64,000 nt of DNA from Hyphomicrobiales bacterium (GCA_003135415.1 PLBP01000032.1:31609-95608), one strand, 5' to 3'. Positions 17,268-26,406 are shown, counted from the stretch's first letter. The notes: a model not told the origin generated them from the sequence alone. A program made the numbers and translations.

Positions 17268-17776
17268 GGAACGAGTTTCTGCACGACCTTCGGCCACCCG
17301 GCCTCGGCGGCGTCCAACGCCTCGTTCGGGCCCGTGAGAAACGTCTTGCGGCTTTCCTCGCTCGTGAACAGCACAAGCTTATTGTCGTGAATGATGAAGA
17401 GCGACGGATAGCCGGACGCCGGAACGCCGCGCGCGACTCCTAATGGATCGTAGCCGTCAAAACGAGGCATGTAATCACCCGGCCGCTCGGCAAAAGCCGC
17501 CAGGTTGCCTTCGTTCCGAAAGCGCCAGACGACACCGGCATATTTCAGCTTGAAGCCGGCCAATCCCTCGCGCGCCTCGCCGTCAACGAAGTAAGCCACC
17601 GGATCGAAGCCATAGAGTGCGATGCCCGTGAGCGGGTCGGAGATCACGAGTTCGGTGGTCGCGGCCCGGCTTTGCGGTGCGAAGACGAGACCCGCCAAGG
17701 AGGCCCATAGGGCGAAGGCAAAGGCCGCCCCGCCATACGCCCCGCGAGTCCCGCGCTTTTCCACGCCGAGCGCCAT
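17264..17776 (-). CDS. Exported YHS-domain protein
   Basis: A 170-aa protein with an N-terminal signal (hydrophobic residues ~16-38, ending in SRAA) and a YHS-type domain: LYGFDPVAYFVDGEAREG, FKLKYAGVVWRF and AFAERPGDYMPRFDGYDP. Such YHS proteins are periplasmic and are often linked to metals, but no Cys pair is present in this one. The role is unknown. It converges on cysQ with a 4-bp overlap. Confidence 0.8.
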   Translation of the reverse strand: MALGVEKRGTRGAYGGAAFAFALWASLAGLVFAPQSRAATTELVISDPLTGIALYGFDPVAYFVDGEAREGLAGFKLKYAGVVWRFRNEGNLAAFAERPGDYMPRFDGYDPLGVARGVPASGYPSLFIIHDNKLVLFTSEESRKTFLTGPNEALDAAEAGWPKVVQKLVP

Positions 17777-17934
17777 CGTGACTTCCCCTCTCGCCTTCGA
17801 ACCGCCAGAGTGGGGCGGTAATTATGTGCCTGATTCGCGCTGTAAGTCGGCTCGCCCTCAAGGATAGCCGGCCCCAGTGTGCGGGCGGTTAAAGGGCTTT
17901 TCGAACTTCGCATCGGTCAAACCGGAGAATTCGC

Positions 17935-18498
17935 ATGGCGCAGATCCGCGCGATTGTGCTCCTCCTTGCGTTCGTCTTTGCCGGGTCCCCGGCGCTTGCC
18001 CAGCAACAGCCGCCGGGCACCTATTCCTCCAATGAGCTGGTCGATACCGGCCACCACTTTTTCGGCACCGTGTCGCGCGACCTCGCGATGGTGATCGAAA
18101 AGGCCTTCAGCCAGTGGGGCCAGCCGAACGGCTATATCCTCGGCCAGGAAGCCTCGGGTGCGATCTCGGTCGGCCTGCGCTACGGCGAAGGCACGCTCTA
18201 TACGCGCAACGCGGGCGACATGAAGGTCTATTGGCAAGGCCCCTCGCTCGGCTTCGATCTCGGCGGCGACGGGGCGCGCACCATGATCCTGGTCTATAGC
18301 CTGCCGCGCGTGGACGGCCTTTTTCAGCGTTTCGTCGGCATATCGGGGTCCGCCTATTTCATCGGCGGCTTCGGCGCGACCGCGCTGTCCTGGGACCATA
18401 TGGTGCTGGTGCCGATCCGCTCCGGTGTTGGCTTCCGGCTGGGCGCCAATATCGGCTATCTGAAGTTCACGCCGCAAGCGACCTGGAACCCGCTCTGA
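17935..18498 (+). CDS. eipA: Envelope integrity protein EipA (DUF1134)
   Basis: A 187-aa secreted protein with a clear signal peptide (cleavage after SPALA/Q, ~residue 22) followed by the DUF1134 domain, e.g. GTVSRDLAMVIEKAFSQWG, GYILGQEASGAISVGLRYG and RSGVGFRLGANIGYLKF. The Brucella homologue EipA is periplasmic, supports envelope stress resistance and is reported to be under CtrA control. Only a TTAA half-site (near 17888) is visible upstream here. The family assignment is firm; the function is by homology. Confidence 0.85.
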   Translation: MAQIRAIVLLLAFVFAGSPALAQQQPPGTYSSNELVDTGHHFFGTVSRDLAMVIEKAFSQWGQPNGYILGQEASGAISVGLRYGEGTLYTRNAGDMKVYWQGPSLGFDLGGDGARTMILVYSLPRVDGLFQRFVGISGSAYFIGGFGATALSWDHMVLVPIRSGVGFRLGANIGYLKFTPQATWNPL

Positions 18499-18583
18499 GA
18501 CTCCCTGACTGCCGGCTCACGAGCGAAGAGCCCCCGCCTGCATTCCATGCAGCGAAAGGCCGCATTTCGGCCTCCCGCTAAGG

Positions 18584-18598
18584 TTAATTTTTAGTTAA
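18584..18598. promoter_or_regulatory. Perfect CtrA box (TTAA-N7-TTAA)
   Basis: TTAATTTTTAGTTAA matches the CtrA consensus exactly, including the 7-bp spacer. It lies 70 bp before the start of the coiled-coil membrane protein gene, in a good position for direct control. Confidence 0.75.
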
Positions 18599-18667
18599 GC
18601 TGGTCTTCCAATCGGGCGTGTGTCATCCAGTGAGCGACGTTTCAGTTCATCGCGTGGGGCCAGTGAC

Positions 18668-19972
18668 GTGATCGAGTCGATCATGTTTTTCGCTCTCGGC
18701 TTTCTGGCCGCGAGCCTCGTAGCACTCATCCTGCTTTCGGCTGTCTGGCACCGGGCGGTGAGGCTCACCACCAAGCGAATCGAAGGCGCGATCCCCGTTT
18801 CGATGGCCGAGATTCAGGCCGACAAGGATCAGTTGCGCGCCGAATTCGCCATGTCCACGCGCCGGCTGGAGACGAGCGTCGAGCAGCTGAAATTCAAGAC
18901 TACCGAACAGTTCGCCGAGATCGGCCGCAAGAACGAGACGATCCGCCACTTGAAGGTGCAAACCGAGGAAAAATCGGCGCTGGCCGCTTCCCTCGAGGCG
19001 CAGGAAAAGACGCTGCGCGAAAAGCTGAAAAGCACCGAGGAAGAATTCGCGCTGAAATCGAGGCAACTCCACGAAGCCGAGGCCGAGCTCAGAGCGAAGG
19101 CCACGGAAATGGCGCAACTCGCGCGCGCGCTTGCCGACAAGACCGCCGAATCCGACAGCCGGGCGGCGGAGATCAAGACGCTGGATGGCCAATGCGAGAA
19201 CCTGAAGGGCCGCATCGCCAGCCTCGAGCGCGAGATCGCGAGCACCGAGGAACGGATGGTCGAGGAACGCGGCAAAGTCGATCACACCTCCCGCACGCTC
19301 GCCGACGAGCGCGGCAAGGCCGACACGCTCACCCGCCGCGTCGCCGAGATGGAAGACCGCACCGCCGAAGGCCGGCAGCAAGCGGAATCGCTTTCGCGCA
19401 CCATTGCCAATCTCGAAGCCGAGACGCAGCGGCAGGCGGAACTCGCCGCCCAGCGCGAAACCGAAATCACCGGCCGTCTCGCCCAGCGCGAGGCGGAGTT
19501 GATCGAGACCCGACACGAGATCGAGGTCAACCGCGCCGAAGCGGCCGCCCTTCACCGCGAGATTGAAAGTGCCACGCGCTCCTATAACGCCACCATCGAG
19601 GCGCTGAAGGCCGAGAAATCGCTGAACGAGGGCGCGCTCACCCAAGTGCGCGAGGATCGCGATCGGCTGCAGCAGGAAGCCGCGACCCTGAAGCAACAGG
19701 CCGAATCCACATGGGCGAGCGAGCGGGTCGAGAGCGCGCTTCTGCGCGAGCGCATCAACGACGTCGCCGCCGAAGTCGTGCGGCTCGCGACGAATCTGGA
19801 AGGCAGCGCTTCGCCGATCCAGCGCATTCTCGATCAACCCGCCTCCCAGCCCGCGCACAAAAACGGCGGCGGCAGCACCAAGCACGGCGCTGCCGAGACG
19901 AATGGCGGCGATCGTCCGATGTCGCTTGCCGAGCGTATCCGCGCGTTGCAATCGCGCTCCGGCCAGACCTGA
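18668..19972 (+). CDS. Membrane-anchored long coiled-coil protein
   Basis: A 434-aa protein with one N-terminal membrane helix (residues ~4-25, SIMFFALGFLAASLVALIL), then HRAVRLTTKRIEGAIPVSMA, a segment conserved in rhizobial homologues, and ~330 residues of Glu/Lys/Arg/Ala-rich coiled coil. The C-terminus is Gly/Asn-rich and ends in a short basic helix. GTG at 18668 is preferred because homologues begin MIESIM; the ATG at 18683 is the alternative. It is a candidate CtrA-regulated envelope or cell-division scaffold, but no function is known to me. Confidence 0.8.
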   Translation: MIESIMFFALGFLAASLVALILLSAVWHRAVRLTTKRIEGAIPVSMAEIQADKDQLRAEFAMSTRRLETSVEQLKFKTTEQFAEIGRKNETIRHLKVQTEEKSALAASLEAQEKTLREKLKSTEEEFALKSRQLHEAEAELRAKATEMAQLARALADKTAESDSRAAEIKTLDGQCENLKGRIASLEREIASTEERMVEERGKVDHTSRTLADERGKADTLTRRVAEMEDRTAEGRQQAESLSRTIANLEAETQRQAELAAQRETEITGRLAQREAELIETRHEIEVNRAEAAALHREIESATRSYNATIEALKAEKSLNEGALTQVREDRDRLQQEAATLKQQAESTWASERVESALLRERINDVAAEVVRLATNLEGSASPIQRILDQPASQPAHKNGGGSTKHGAAETNGGDRPMSLAERIRALQSRSGQT

Positions 19973-20150
19973 GCCGAGAGCGCTTCCGGGCTTGTTTCCA
20001 CGACACCTTTCGGACTAGGTTTTCCATAGTCGCGTTTGACGCGCGATCCGCCGGAGAAGGCGGGCGATGAATCCTGCCCTCGTTCGAGGGAACTTGCGGC
20101 AGCGTTCTCAATCCAATGAGCCGGGGCTTTTCGCCTCGCGGGAGAATGTC

Positions 20151-20948
20151 ATGCGCCTGCCGTTCCAAACGGCAGCCTTCGCGATTGCGTTCGCGCTGGC
20201 TGCTACCCTGCCGTCCTCGCCTGCGGGCGCCGAGAGCGAGTCCGTCGTCGTCTTCGCCGCCGCAAGTCTGAAAAACGCCCTCGACGAGATCGCCGCCAGT
20301 TGGACGGTGAAGTCCGGCGTCACGGTCAAGACGAGCTATGCCGCGAGCTCCGCACTCGCGAAGCAAATCGAGGAGGGCGCGCCCGCCGATCTTTTCATCT
20401 CCGCCGATCTCGATTGGATGGATTATGTCGAGAAGAAGAACCTCTTGAAGGCCGGCTCGCGCGGCAACCTGCTCGGCAACTCCATCGTGCTGGTTGCCTC
20501 CAAGGATTGGACCAAAGGCGACGTCAAAATCGAGCCAAATTTCCTGCTCGCCAGCCTCGGCGACGGGCGGCTCGCCATGGCAAGCGTCGCGGCCGTGCCC
20601 GCGGGCAAATACGGCAAGGCGGCGCTGGAAAAGCTCGGCGCATGGAGTTCCGTCGCGAACAAGGTGGCGGAAACCGAAAACGTCCGCGCGGCACTCGCGC
20701 TCGTCGCCCGCGGCGAGGCGCCGCTCGGCATCGTCTACCGCACCGACGCCGCCGCCGAGCCGAGCGTGAAGATCGTCGGTACCTTTCCCGACGACAGCCA
20801 TCCGCCGATCGTCTATCCGGCGGCCGCGCTCGCGAGCTCCAAGAATGCGAAGGCCGAAGATTTCCTTCGCTATCTTGCCGGTCCGGAAGCGAAAGCGATT
20901 TTTGTAAAAAACGGCTTCACCGTGTTCGCCGCTCGCTCATCGACCTGA
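20151..20948 (+). CDS. modA: Molybdate ABC transporter substrate-binding protein ModA
   Basis: A 265-aa periplasmic protein. The ATG at 20151, preceded by GGGAG, starts a good signal peptide ending at SPAGA. The mature part has ModA features: VVVFAAASLKNALDEIA, the oxyanion-site region YAASSALAKQIEEGAPADLF, ADLDWMDYVEKKNLL and a C-terminal PLGIVYRTDA. It binds molybdate for ModBC. First gene of a five-gene operon. Confidence 0.94.
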   Translation: MRLPFQTAAFAIAFALAATLPSSPAGAESESVVVFAAASLKNALDEIAASWTVKSGVTVKTSYAASSALAKQIEEGAPADLFISADLDWMDYVEKKNLLKAGSRGNLLGNSIVLVASKDWTKGDVKIEPNFLLASLGDGRLAMASVAAVPAGKYGKAALEKLGAWSSVANKVAETENVRAALALVARGEAPLGIVYRTDAAAEPSVKIVGTFPDDSHPPIVYPAAALASSKNAKAEDFLRYLAGPEAKAIFVKNGFTVFAARSST

Positions 20949-20976
20949 TCGCGCGTGACAAAGAGGAGAGAATAAA

Positions 20977-21186
20977 ATGAAAATCAGCGCCCGAAACCAA
21001 ATTCTCGGTAAGATCGTCGAGGTCGTTAAAGGAACAACCACCGCGCACGTCAAAATCGACATTCGCGGCGGTACGATCATTACTGCCTCGATCACCAATG
21101 CAGCGGTGGATGACCTGCAGCTGAAAGCGGGAGGCGCTGCCACGGTCATCGTCAAAGCTTCCGATGTCATGGTGGGAGTGAGCTAA
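20977..21186 (+). CDS. Molbindin-type TOBE domain protein (Mop)
   Basis: A 69-aa protein consisting of one TOBE/Mop domain: SARNQILGKIVEVVKGT at the start and VIVKASDVMVGVS at the end, the classic molbindin pattern. Such proteins bind molybdate as hexamers and store or buffer it in the cytoplasm. It lies 28 bp after modA with a GAGGAGAG Shine-Dalgarno sequence. ModC of this operon lacks its own TOBE domain, so this protein may supply that sensing part in trans (inference). Confidence 0.92.
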   Translation: MKISARNQILGKIVEVVKGTTTAHVKIDIRGGTIITASITNAAVDDLQLKAGGAATVIVKASDVMVGVS

Positions 21187-21190
21187 ATTG

Positions 21191-21706
21191 ATGCGACCCT
21201 CATATGTTATTTTGGTAGCGCTCGCGGCGATCACGAGTTCGGTCACGGCGCGCGCGGAAGAAAGCGGCTGCGACAAGTTCGCTTGGCCCATCCAAGCCGA
21301 GCAAAAGATTCTTCTGAATTCGCAGAAAATTGCGGCCAACTCCGGAAAATCATTCAGCGGATTGCCGGACGGCCCGATCGAATTGTCTCTCGTCCGGATC
21401 GACCAGACGGCCTTCGAAAAACCGCCCGAGCGCGCACCCAAGAATCTAGATTCCTTCGCCGGATTCTTGAGGATCGCGGCAATGCTCTCCGGCGTCGTTC
21501 AGATCAGTCTTTCACGTGCTGCCTGGGTCGATGCGATTCAAGAGGACCGGTATCTAAAACCAGCCGCGCATTCCGGCGCGCTGGATTGTCCGGGCATCCG
21601 AAAGATCGTCAAATTCGAATTGCAAGAGGGGCCCGCCATTTTCCAGCTCAGCGGGGTGGAAGCGAACAGCCTCGCACTTCTGATTGCTCCGCCCTCGACT
21701 CCGTAA
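21191..21706 (+). CDS. Unknown exported protein within the mod operon
   Basis: A 171-aa protein of unknown function. It has a signal peptide (residues 1-23, ending TARAEES) and two cysteines in the mature part (CDKFAWP near the N-terminus and DCPGIRK near residue 137), which could form one disulfide. The segment SLSRAAWVDAIQEDRYLKPA is the most conserved-looking part. ATG at 21191 follows the mop stop by only 4 bp, and modB starts 18 bp after its end, so it is embedded in the molybdate operon. A periplasmic accessory role is an inference. Confidence 0.75.
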   Translation: MRPSYVILVALAAITSSVTARAEESGCDKFAWPIQAEQKILLNSQKIAANSGKSFSGLPDGPIELSLVRIDQTAFEKPPERAPKNLDSFAGFLRIAAMLSGVVQISLSRAAWVDAIQEDRYLKPAAHSGALDCPGIRKIVKFELQEGPAIFQLSGVEANSLALLIAPPSTP

Positions 21707-21724
21707 TTCCTCAAAGAGTAACCC

Positions 21725-22417
21725 GTGTATTCATTCTCCGCGGAAGAAATGGAAGCGATCCGGCTGAGCCTCCGGGTCGCCACCATTGGCACGCTCGCGA
21801 GCCTGCCCGTGGGGGCGCTTGCCGCCTACGCGCTCGCGCGCTGGCGCTTTCCCGGCAAGTTCCTCTTCGACGGCCTCGTGCATCTGCCGCTGGTGCTGCC
21901 GCCGGTGGTCACCGGCTATCTTCTGCTGATCCTGTTCGGCCGCCGCGGTCCGATCGGCGCCTTTCTCGAATCGACCTTTGGTATCGTATTTTCGTTTCGC
22001 TGGACCGGCGCGGCCCTCGCCGCCGGCGTGATGGGCTTTCCGCTCCTGGTGCGCGCGATCCGCCTTTCTTTCGAGGCCACCGATCGCCGGCTCGAGGACG
22101 CCGCGCGCACGCTCGGTGCCAACGCCCCGCTCGTTTTTCTCACCGTGACGCTTCCACTCGCGCTTCCGGGTATTCTCGCCGGCCTCGTGCTTGCCTTCGC
22201 CAAGGCACTCGGCGAATTCGGCGCGACGATCACCTTCGTCTCCAATATTCCGGGTGAAACCCGCACGCTGCCGACCGCGATCTATACCTACACGCAAGTA
22301 CCGGGCGGCGATGCCAATGCCGCCCGTCTTGCCGCCGTCGCCGTCGTGCTTTCGCTCGCTGCCCTCGTCATCTCCGAGTTTCTTTCGCGCCGGATCACCG
22401 CGCGCATCGCGGGCTGA
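21725..22417 (+). CDS. modB: Molybdate ABC transporter permease ModB
   Basis: A 230-aa inner-membrane permease with GTG start and five to six membrane helices. The EAA loop is visible as EDAARTLGANAPLVFLTVTLPLA... and is followed by ALPGILAGLVLAFAKALGEFG, the ModB hallmark. It pairs with ModC; only 3 bp separate the two genes. Confidence 0.93.
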   Translation: MYSFSAEEMEAIRLSLRVATIGTLASLPVGALAAYALARWRFPGKFLFDGLVHLPLVLPPVVTGYLLLILFGRRGPIGAFLESTFGIVFSFRWTGAALAAGVMGFPLLVRAIRLSFEATDRRLEDAARTLGANAPLVFLTVTLPLALPGILAGLVLAFAKALGEFGATITFVSNIPGETRTLPTAIYTYTQVPGGDANAARLAAVAVVLSLAALVISEFLSRRITARIAG

Positions 22418-22420
22418 GCG

Positions 22421-23071
22421 ATGTTCGACGTGGCGGTACGGAAAGTGTTGGGCGATTTCGTTCTCGATGCCCGCTTCAAAAGCAAAGCGGCGGTGACCGC
22501 CCTCTACGGCCCTTCTGGCGCCGGCAAGACCAGCATCGTCAATGCCATCGCCGGCTTGCTCGCGCCGGAGCGCGGGCGGATCGCAGTTGGTGATACGATT
22601 TTATTCGATGCGGATAATGGCACCGACATTCCGGCGCATAAACGCCGTGTGCGTGTGGTCTTTCAGGAAAGCCGGCTGTTTCCACATCTCAGCGTGCGGC
22701 AGAACCTGCTCTACGGCCGCTGGATCGCCGGGCACGCGAGCGGGAAGCTCGATGAGGTCGTACAATTGCTTGGCCTCGAGGATTTGCTCGCGCGCCGCCC
22801 GCGCACGCTTTCGGGCGGCGAGCGCCAGCGCGTCGCGATCGGCCGCGCGCTGCTCGCCGATCCGATGGCGCTTCTCCTCGACGAGCCGCTTTCCTCGCTT
22901 GATGAAGCGAGAAAGCAGGAGATTCTGCCCTATCTCGAAAAACTCGTGGGCGCGGCGAGAATTCCCATTCTCTATGTCAGCCACGCGCGCGAGGAGATCG
23001 AGCGGCTCGCCGACACCGTGGTGACGATGGACGGCGGCCACGTGAAATCGATCGAGGAAGTTAGGCGCTAG
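22421..23071 (+). CDS. modC: Molybdate ABC transporter ATP-binding protein ModC, lacking the TOBE domain
   Basis: A 216-aa ABC ATPase: Walker A GPSGAGKTS, Q-loop VFQESRLFPHLS, signature LSGGERQRVAIGRALL, Walker B ALLLDEPLSSLD and H-loop YVSHAREE. Typical ModC is ~350 aa with a C-terminal TOBE (molybdate-sensing) domain; here the protein ends right after the nucleotide-binding domain. The separate Mop protein in the same operon may replace the lost domain. It converges with an oxidoreductase gene, the two TAG stops sharing CTAG. Confidence 0.92.
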   Translation: MFDVAVRKVLGDFVLDARFKSKAAVTALYGPSGAGKTSIVNAIAGLLAPERGRIAVGDTILFDADNGTDIPAHKRRVRVVFQESRLFPHLSVRQNLLYGRWIAGHASGKLDEVVQLLGLEDLLARRPRTLSGGERQRVAIGRALLADPMALLLDEPLSSLDEARKQEILPYLEKLVGAARIPILYVSHAREEIERLADTVVTMDGGHVKSIEEVRR

Positions 23072-24090
23072 CTTGCGACGCGCACCAGGAGCTTGCCGAA
23101 ATTCTTGCCCTTCAGCATGCCGATGAAGGCTTCCGGCGCTTTTTCCAGGCCCTCGACCACGTCCTCGCGATATTTGATCTTGCCCTCGCGCAGCCACTGA
23201 CCAACGTCGCGTTGGAAGTCCTTTTCCTGCGCCGCGAAATCCCACACGATGAAGCCGCGCATGGTGAGCCGCTTGCGCAGTATCGCACCCATCAGCATCG
23301 GCGTGCGGTCAGGCCCGGACGGAAGAGTCGTGTCGTTGTAGTGCGCAACGATCCCGCACACCGGTATGCGGGCGAAATCATTGAGCAACGAAAACACCGC
23401 GTCCCACACCGCACCGCCGACATTCTCGAAATAAACGTCGATGCCGTTAGGGCAGGCTTCCTTCAGTTTTGCCGCCATGTCCGGCGCGCGGTGATCGATC
23501 GCCGCGTCGAAGCCGAGTTCCTTCACGATGTAATCGCACTTGTCCTTGCCGCCGGCGATGCCGACGGCGCGCGCGCCCTTGATTTTCGCAATCTGCCCGA
23601 CGACCGAGCCCACCGGCCCCGCCGCCGCCGCGACCACCACCGTTTCCTTCGCCTTCGGCTGGCCGATGGCGAGAAGCCCGGTATAGGCGGTCATGCCCGG
23701 CATGCCTAAGACGCCGAGCGCGGTCTGCACCGGCGCCTGTTTCGGATCGAGCTTGCGGAGCCCCATGCCTTTTGACAGCGCGTATTGCTGCCAACCGTCG
23801 TAAGAGAGCACGACGTCGCCGGGCTTGTAGTCCTTGTGCTTGGACGCCGCGACCTCGCTCACCGTGCCGCCCACCATCATCTCGCCCGGCTCGACAGGCT
23901 TGGCGTAGGATTTCGCCGCGCTCATGCGCCCGCGCATATAGGGGTCGAGCGAAAGCCAAAGCGTCTTCAACAAAATCTCGCCCTCGCCGGGCTCCCGCAA
24001 CTCGCTTTCCGCGCTTTTGAAATTCGCGGGGCTAGGCTCTCCCACGGGACGCGAGGCGAGCAAAATCTGTTTGTTCTTGACGGCAGGCAT
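23068..24090 (-). CDS. NADP-dependent medium-chain oxidoreductase (zinc-independent MDR)
   Basis: A 340-aa member of the leukotriene B4 dehydrogenase/curcumin reductase branch of the MDR family, which reduces the carbon-carbon double bond of enones. Motifs are WLSLDPYMRGRMSAAKSY, the Rossmann segment VVAAAAGPVGSVVGQIAKI with GIAGGKDKC, and YFENVGGAVWDAV. The structural and catalytic zinc ligands of alcohol dehydrogenases are absent, as expected. Last gene of a run with GT25 and the acyltransferase (13 bp gap to GT25). Confidence 0.9.
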   Translation of the reverse strand: MPAVKNKQILLASRPVGEPSPANFKSAESELREPGEGEILLKTLWLSLDPYMRGRMSAAKSYAKPVEPGEMMVGGTVSEVAASKHKDYKPGDVVLSYDGWQQYALSKGMGLRKLDPKQAPVQTALGVLGMPGMTAYTGLLAIGQPKAKETVVVAAAAGPVGSVVGQIAKIKGARAVGIAGGKDKCDYIVKELGFDAAIDHRAPDMAAKLKEACPNGIDVYFENVGGAVWDAVFSLLNDFARIPVCGIVAHYNDTTLPSGPDRTPMLMGAILRKRLTMRGFIVWDFAAQEKDFQRDVGQWLREGKIKYREDVVEGLEKAPEAFIGMLKGKNFGKLLVRVAS

Positions 24091-24103
24091 TTTCGGCTCC
24101 CGG

Positions 24104-24829
24104 TTATTCTTTGATTGTTGTCGAGACGTTGCGGTCGTTCTTCGGCAGGACGAGCGGGGGAAATGAGGCGTAGGCGTCTATCTTCCGATAGACGTCGTTC
24201 AGAATGCAATCGAAATTGAAGGCGGGAAATGTGCGCTTCAGCGCCGCGATGGTGATGGTGCGATTGTTCATGGGAAAGCAGAGCTTCGAGAGCCGCTTCG
24301 CGCCCTCCGGCGAGATGGCGTAGCCGCAGGTGCCGATGCAGTTATTGAGCCGGTAGGCGCTCGCGGGCTTGGTAGAGCGCACGAAATCCTTCAGCGTATT
24401 GTCGCCCGGATATTGCGGCGTGAAGGCGAGCGCCGAATTCATGCCGTTGGCGATTTCGATATCGAGGATCGAATCGCTGTTGTAGCCGAATGTGAGGTAC
24501 TCCCAGCGGCCGAGCCCTGCCAAGGATTTCGGAAAGGCTTCGTCGAAATCGTTGCGCACGGCGGCGTCGTCCTCGAATACGAGGATCGGCTCGCCCTTCT
24601 CGATGCATTGCTGCCACAGACGGAAATGCGAAACGGCGCAGCCGATCGAGCCCTTGGTGAATTTGGCGCCGGGCATCACGATCTTCATCTTGACGGCCTC
24701 GGACTCGCTCAACGCGGCACCATCGCAGGTCTCGTAGCGCTGGAATTCGATCTTGCTGCCGCTCTTCAACTTCAGAAAATTTTCGAACTTCTGCGGATCG
24801 CGCGCGAGATTGATGACGAAATTTTCCAT
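24104..24829 (-). CDS. Glycosyltransferase family 25 protein
   Basis: A 241-aa protein of the LPS glycosyltransferase family 25. It begins ENFVINLARDPQKFENF, has the GT25 pattern GSIGCAVSHFRLWQQCIEKG followed by the DxD-like PILVFEDDA, and TCGYAISPEGAKRL. Members add galactose or other sugars to lipooligosaccharide. ATG at 24829 is used because the longer upstream frame overlaps the acyltransferase gene and has no family match. It sits 17 bp after that gene, suggesting a shared envelope-lipid operon. Confidence 0.85.
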   Translation of the reverse strand: MENFVINLARDPQKFENFLKLKSGSKIEFQRYETCDGAALSESEAVKMKIVMPGAKFTKGSIGCAVSHFRLWQQCIEKGEPILVFEDDAAVRNDFDEAFPKSLAGLGRWEYLTFGYNSDSILDIEIANGMNSALAFTPQYPGDNTLKDFVRSTKPASAYRLNNCIGTCGYAISPEGAKRLSKLCFPMNNRTITIAALKRTFPAFNFDCILNDVYRKIDAYASFPPLVLPKNDRNVSTTIKE

Positions 24830-24846
24830 TCCCGGATTCTGCTGCC

Positions 24847-26319
24847 TTAGCCTTGCGCGCGTAGCGACTCGACTGCCTTCGGCGTAGCGAAGATTCCAAT
24901 AGGTGCGCCGGTGAAAAGATGCGCGATCGCGTTCGCATAATATTCCAGCAAGATCAATTCGTTGGGATTGACGTGATAGCTGCCTTCCTCTTCCACCAAG
25001 ATGTTGCGGTCCGTCAACACACGCAGGCCAATATCGATCGCATAATCGCGGTCGGCGCGCGGAATATGGACATAAGCTCCCAAAGCCTCCAGCCGGTGGA
25101 TCAGGATCGAAACCCGCTCCTTGATTTCCAGAAGCGTAAGCGCATCCGCGCCGGCTTGGACCATTGCGGTGGAAACAAGTGATACGGGCAGCGCCGGCAC
25201 CACCCGGCCCACTGCCGCCATCAATTTGTGACCGAGCCGATCGATTTCGGCGTGACGCGCTTCGGGCGTCATCGTGCGAAAATCGATTCCTCGCTCGGCA
25301 AGATACGCTCGCAGCGATATCGGCTCGCCGAAACTCACGCAGGTATAGCCAAAACGATGCCAATGGCCGCGGATGGCCAGCCACAGATGCTCGAAAAAAT
25401 ACCGCGCGAAGCTAAGCGCATTGACACCAAAGCTGGGCTTCGTTCCCGGCTCGGCACTGGCGGCGGCGGTCAGCAGACGATCCTCGAGCACGCGATCGTA
25501 ATTGAGGCCGACCGGCACGAACATCACGTCCCGCGGACCCTGCGGATCGAAGCCCGAAACCATGTAGCTCAAGAGACCGAGCTTCGGCGGACGCAAGCGG
25601 CCGTCGCGGCTGAGCCCGCCTTCGGGAAATACCGCCTGCACTACGCCCGCCGCGGTCGCCATATGAACGTAGCGTGCGAGCACCTTGCGATAGAGCGCGT
25701 CGCGGGAATCGCGCCGGATGAAATAGGCGCCCATGGAACGGATCAACTCGCGGAGGCCGAAAATCTGCGCCCACTCGCCGACGGCGTAACTCAAGGCCGA
25801 TGCGGTGGCGGCGATATACGTCACCAACACGTAATCCATGTTGGAGCGGTGATTGATCACGGCGACAACCGAGGAGCCCGGCGCCATGCGTGCGAAGGCC
25901 TCGTCGTTGCGGTAGCCGACCCGTACGCGATAGAGACTTTCGGAAAGGATTTTTGCGAGCCGCGCACCGATGCTGAAATACGCATAGGCACTGAATGAGG
26001 GTACGATCTCGCGCGCGTAACGCTTTACTTTCTCGGCCGCGACTTCGCGCGGCACCTTATTGTCCTTGGCGTATTGCTCGACCGCGTACAGGACCTCGGG
26101 GTCGTAAACCAACTGGTCGATCAGCACCTGGCGCTTTGTGAGCTTGAACGGCTGGATTTGCATGCTGAGCCGGGTATTCATCTTGTCGATGGCGCGATTA
26201 GCTCGCCGCCGGAGCGCCCAGCGCACGCTCGGCACCAACAGGCGGTCGAGCACGGCGATGATCGCGAGCGCCGCGAGGGCCACCACGATCCAAACAGGCA
26301 ACGCCACGGTTGACGACAT
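24847..26319 (-). CDS. Glycerol-3-phosphate/lysophosphatidate acyltransferase, PlsB-like
   Basis: A 490-aa membrane-bound acyltransferase with an N-terminal membrane helix (residues ~7-28). The catalytic HX4D motif is INHRSNMDYVLV (about residue 160), and the phosphate-binding block is FPEGGLSRDGRLRPPKLG, both in PlsB style. It is shorter than E. coli PlsB (807 aa), mainly at the termini. The C-terminal part (residues 380-480) is helical, as in PlsB proteins. ATG at 26319 is preferred over the longer frame. Heads the 26.3-23.1 kb group and is divergent from the hydrolase gene at 26.4 kb. Confidence 0.83.
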   Translation of the reverse strand: MSSTVALPVWIVVALAALAIIAVLDRLLVPSVRWALRRRANRAIDKMNTRLSMQIQPFKLTKRQVLIDQLVYDPEVLYAVEQYAKDNKVPREVAAEKVKRYAREIVPSFSAYAYFSIGARLAKILSESLYRVRVGYRNDEAFARMAPGSSVVAVINHRSNMDYVLVTYIAATASALSYAVGEWAQIFGLRELIRSMGAYFIRRDSRDALYRKVLARYVHMATAAGVVQAVFPEGGLSRDGRLRPPKLGLLSYMVSGFDPQGPRDVMFVPVGLNYDRVLEDRLLTAAASAEPGTKPSFGVNALSFARYFFEHLWLAIRGHWHRFGYTCVSFGEPISLRAYLAERGIDFRTMTPEARHAEIDRLGHKLMAAVGRVVPALPVSLVSTAMVQAGADALTLLEIKERVSILIHRLEALGAYVHIPRADRDYAIDIGLRVLTDRNILVEEEGSYHVNPNELILLEYYANAIAHLFTGAPIGIFATPKAVESLRAQG

Positions 26320-26406
26320 CAGGCCCCACCCGTCTAAAGGAGATGAGACTACCACCCGCGCCCCGCCAAACCGCAAGGCCGCCCGCGAAGAGCGCATCGA
26401 AGGAAG

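Noticed and set aside
24830..25384. N-terminal extension of the GT25 protein
   Set aside because: The extension is antiparallel-free overlap with the acyltransferase gene in another frame, is Arg/Ser-rich, and the GT25 domain starts exactly at the ATG 24829.
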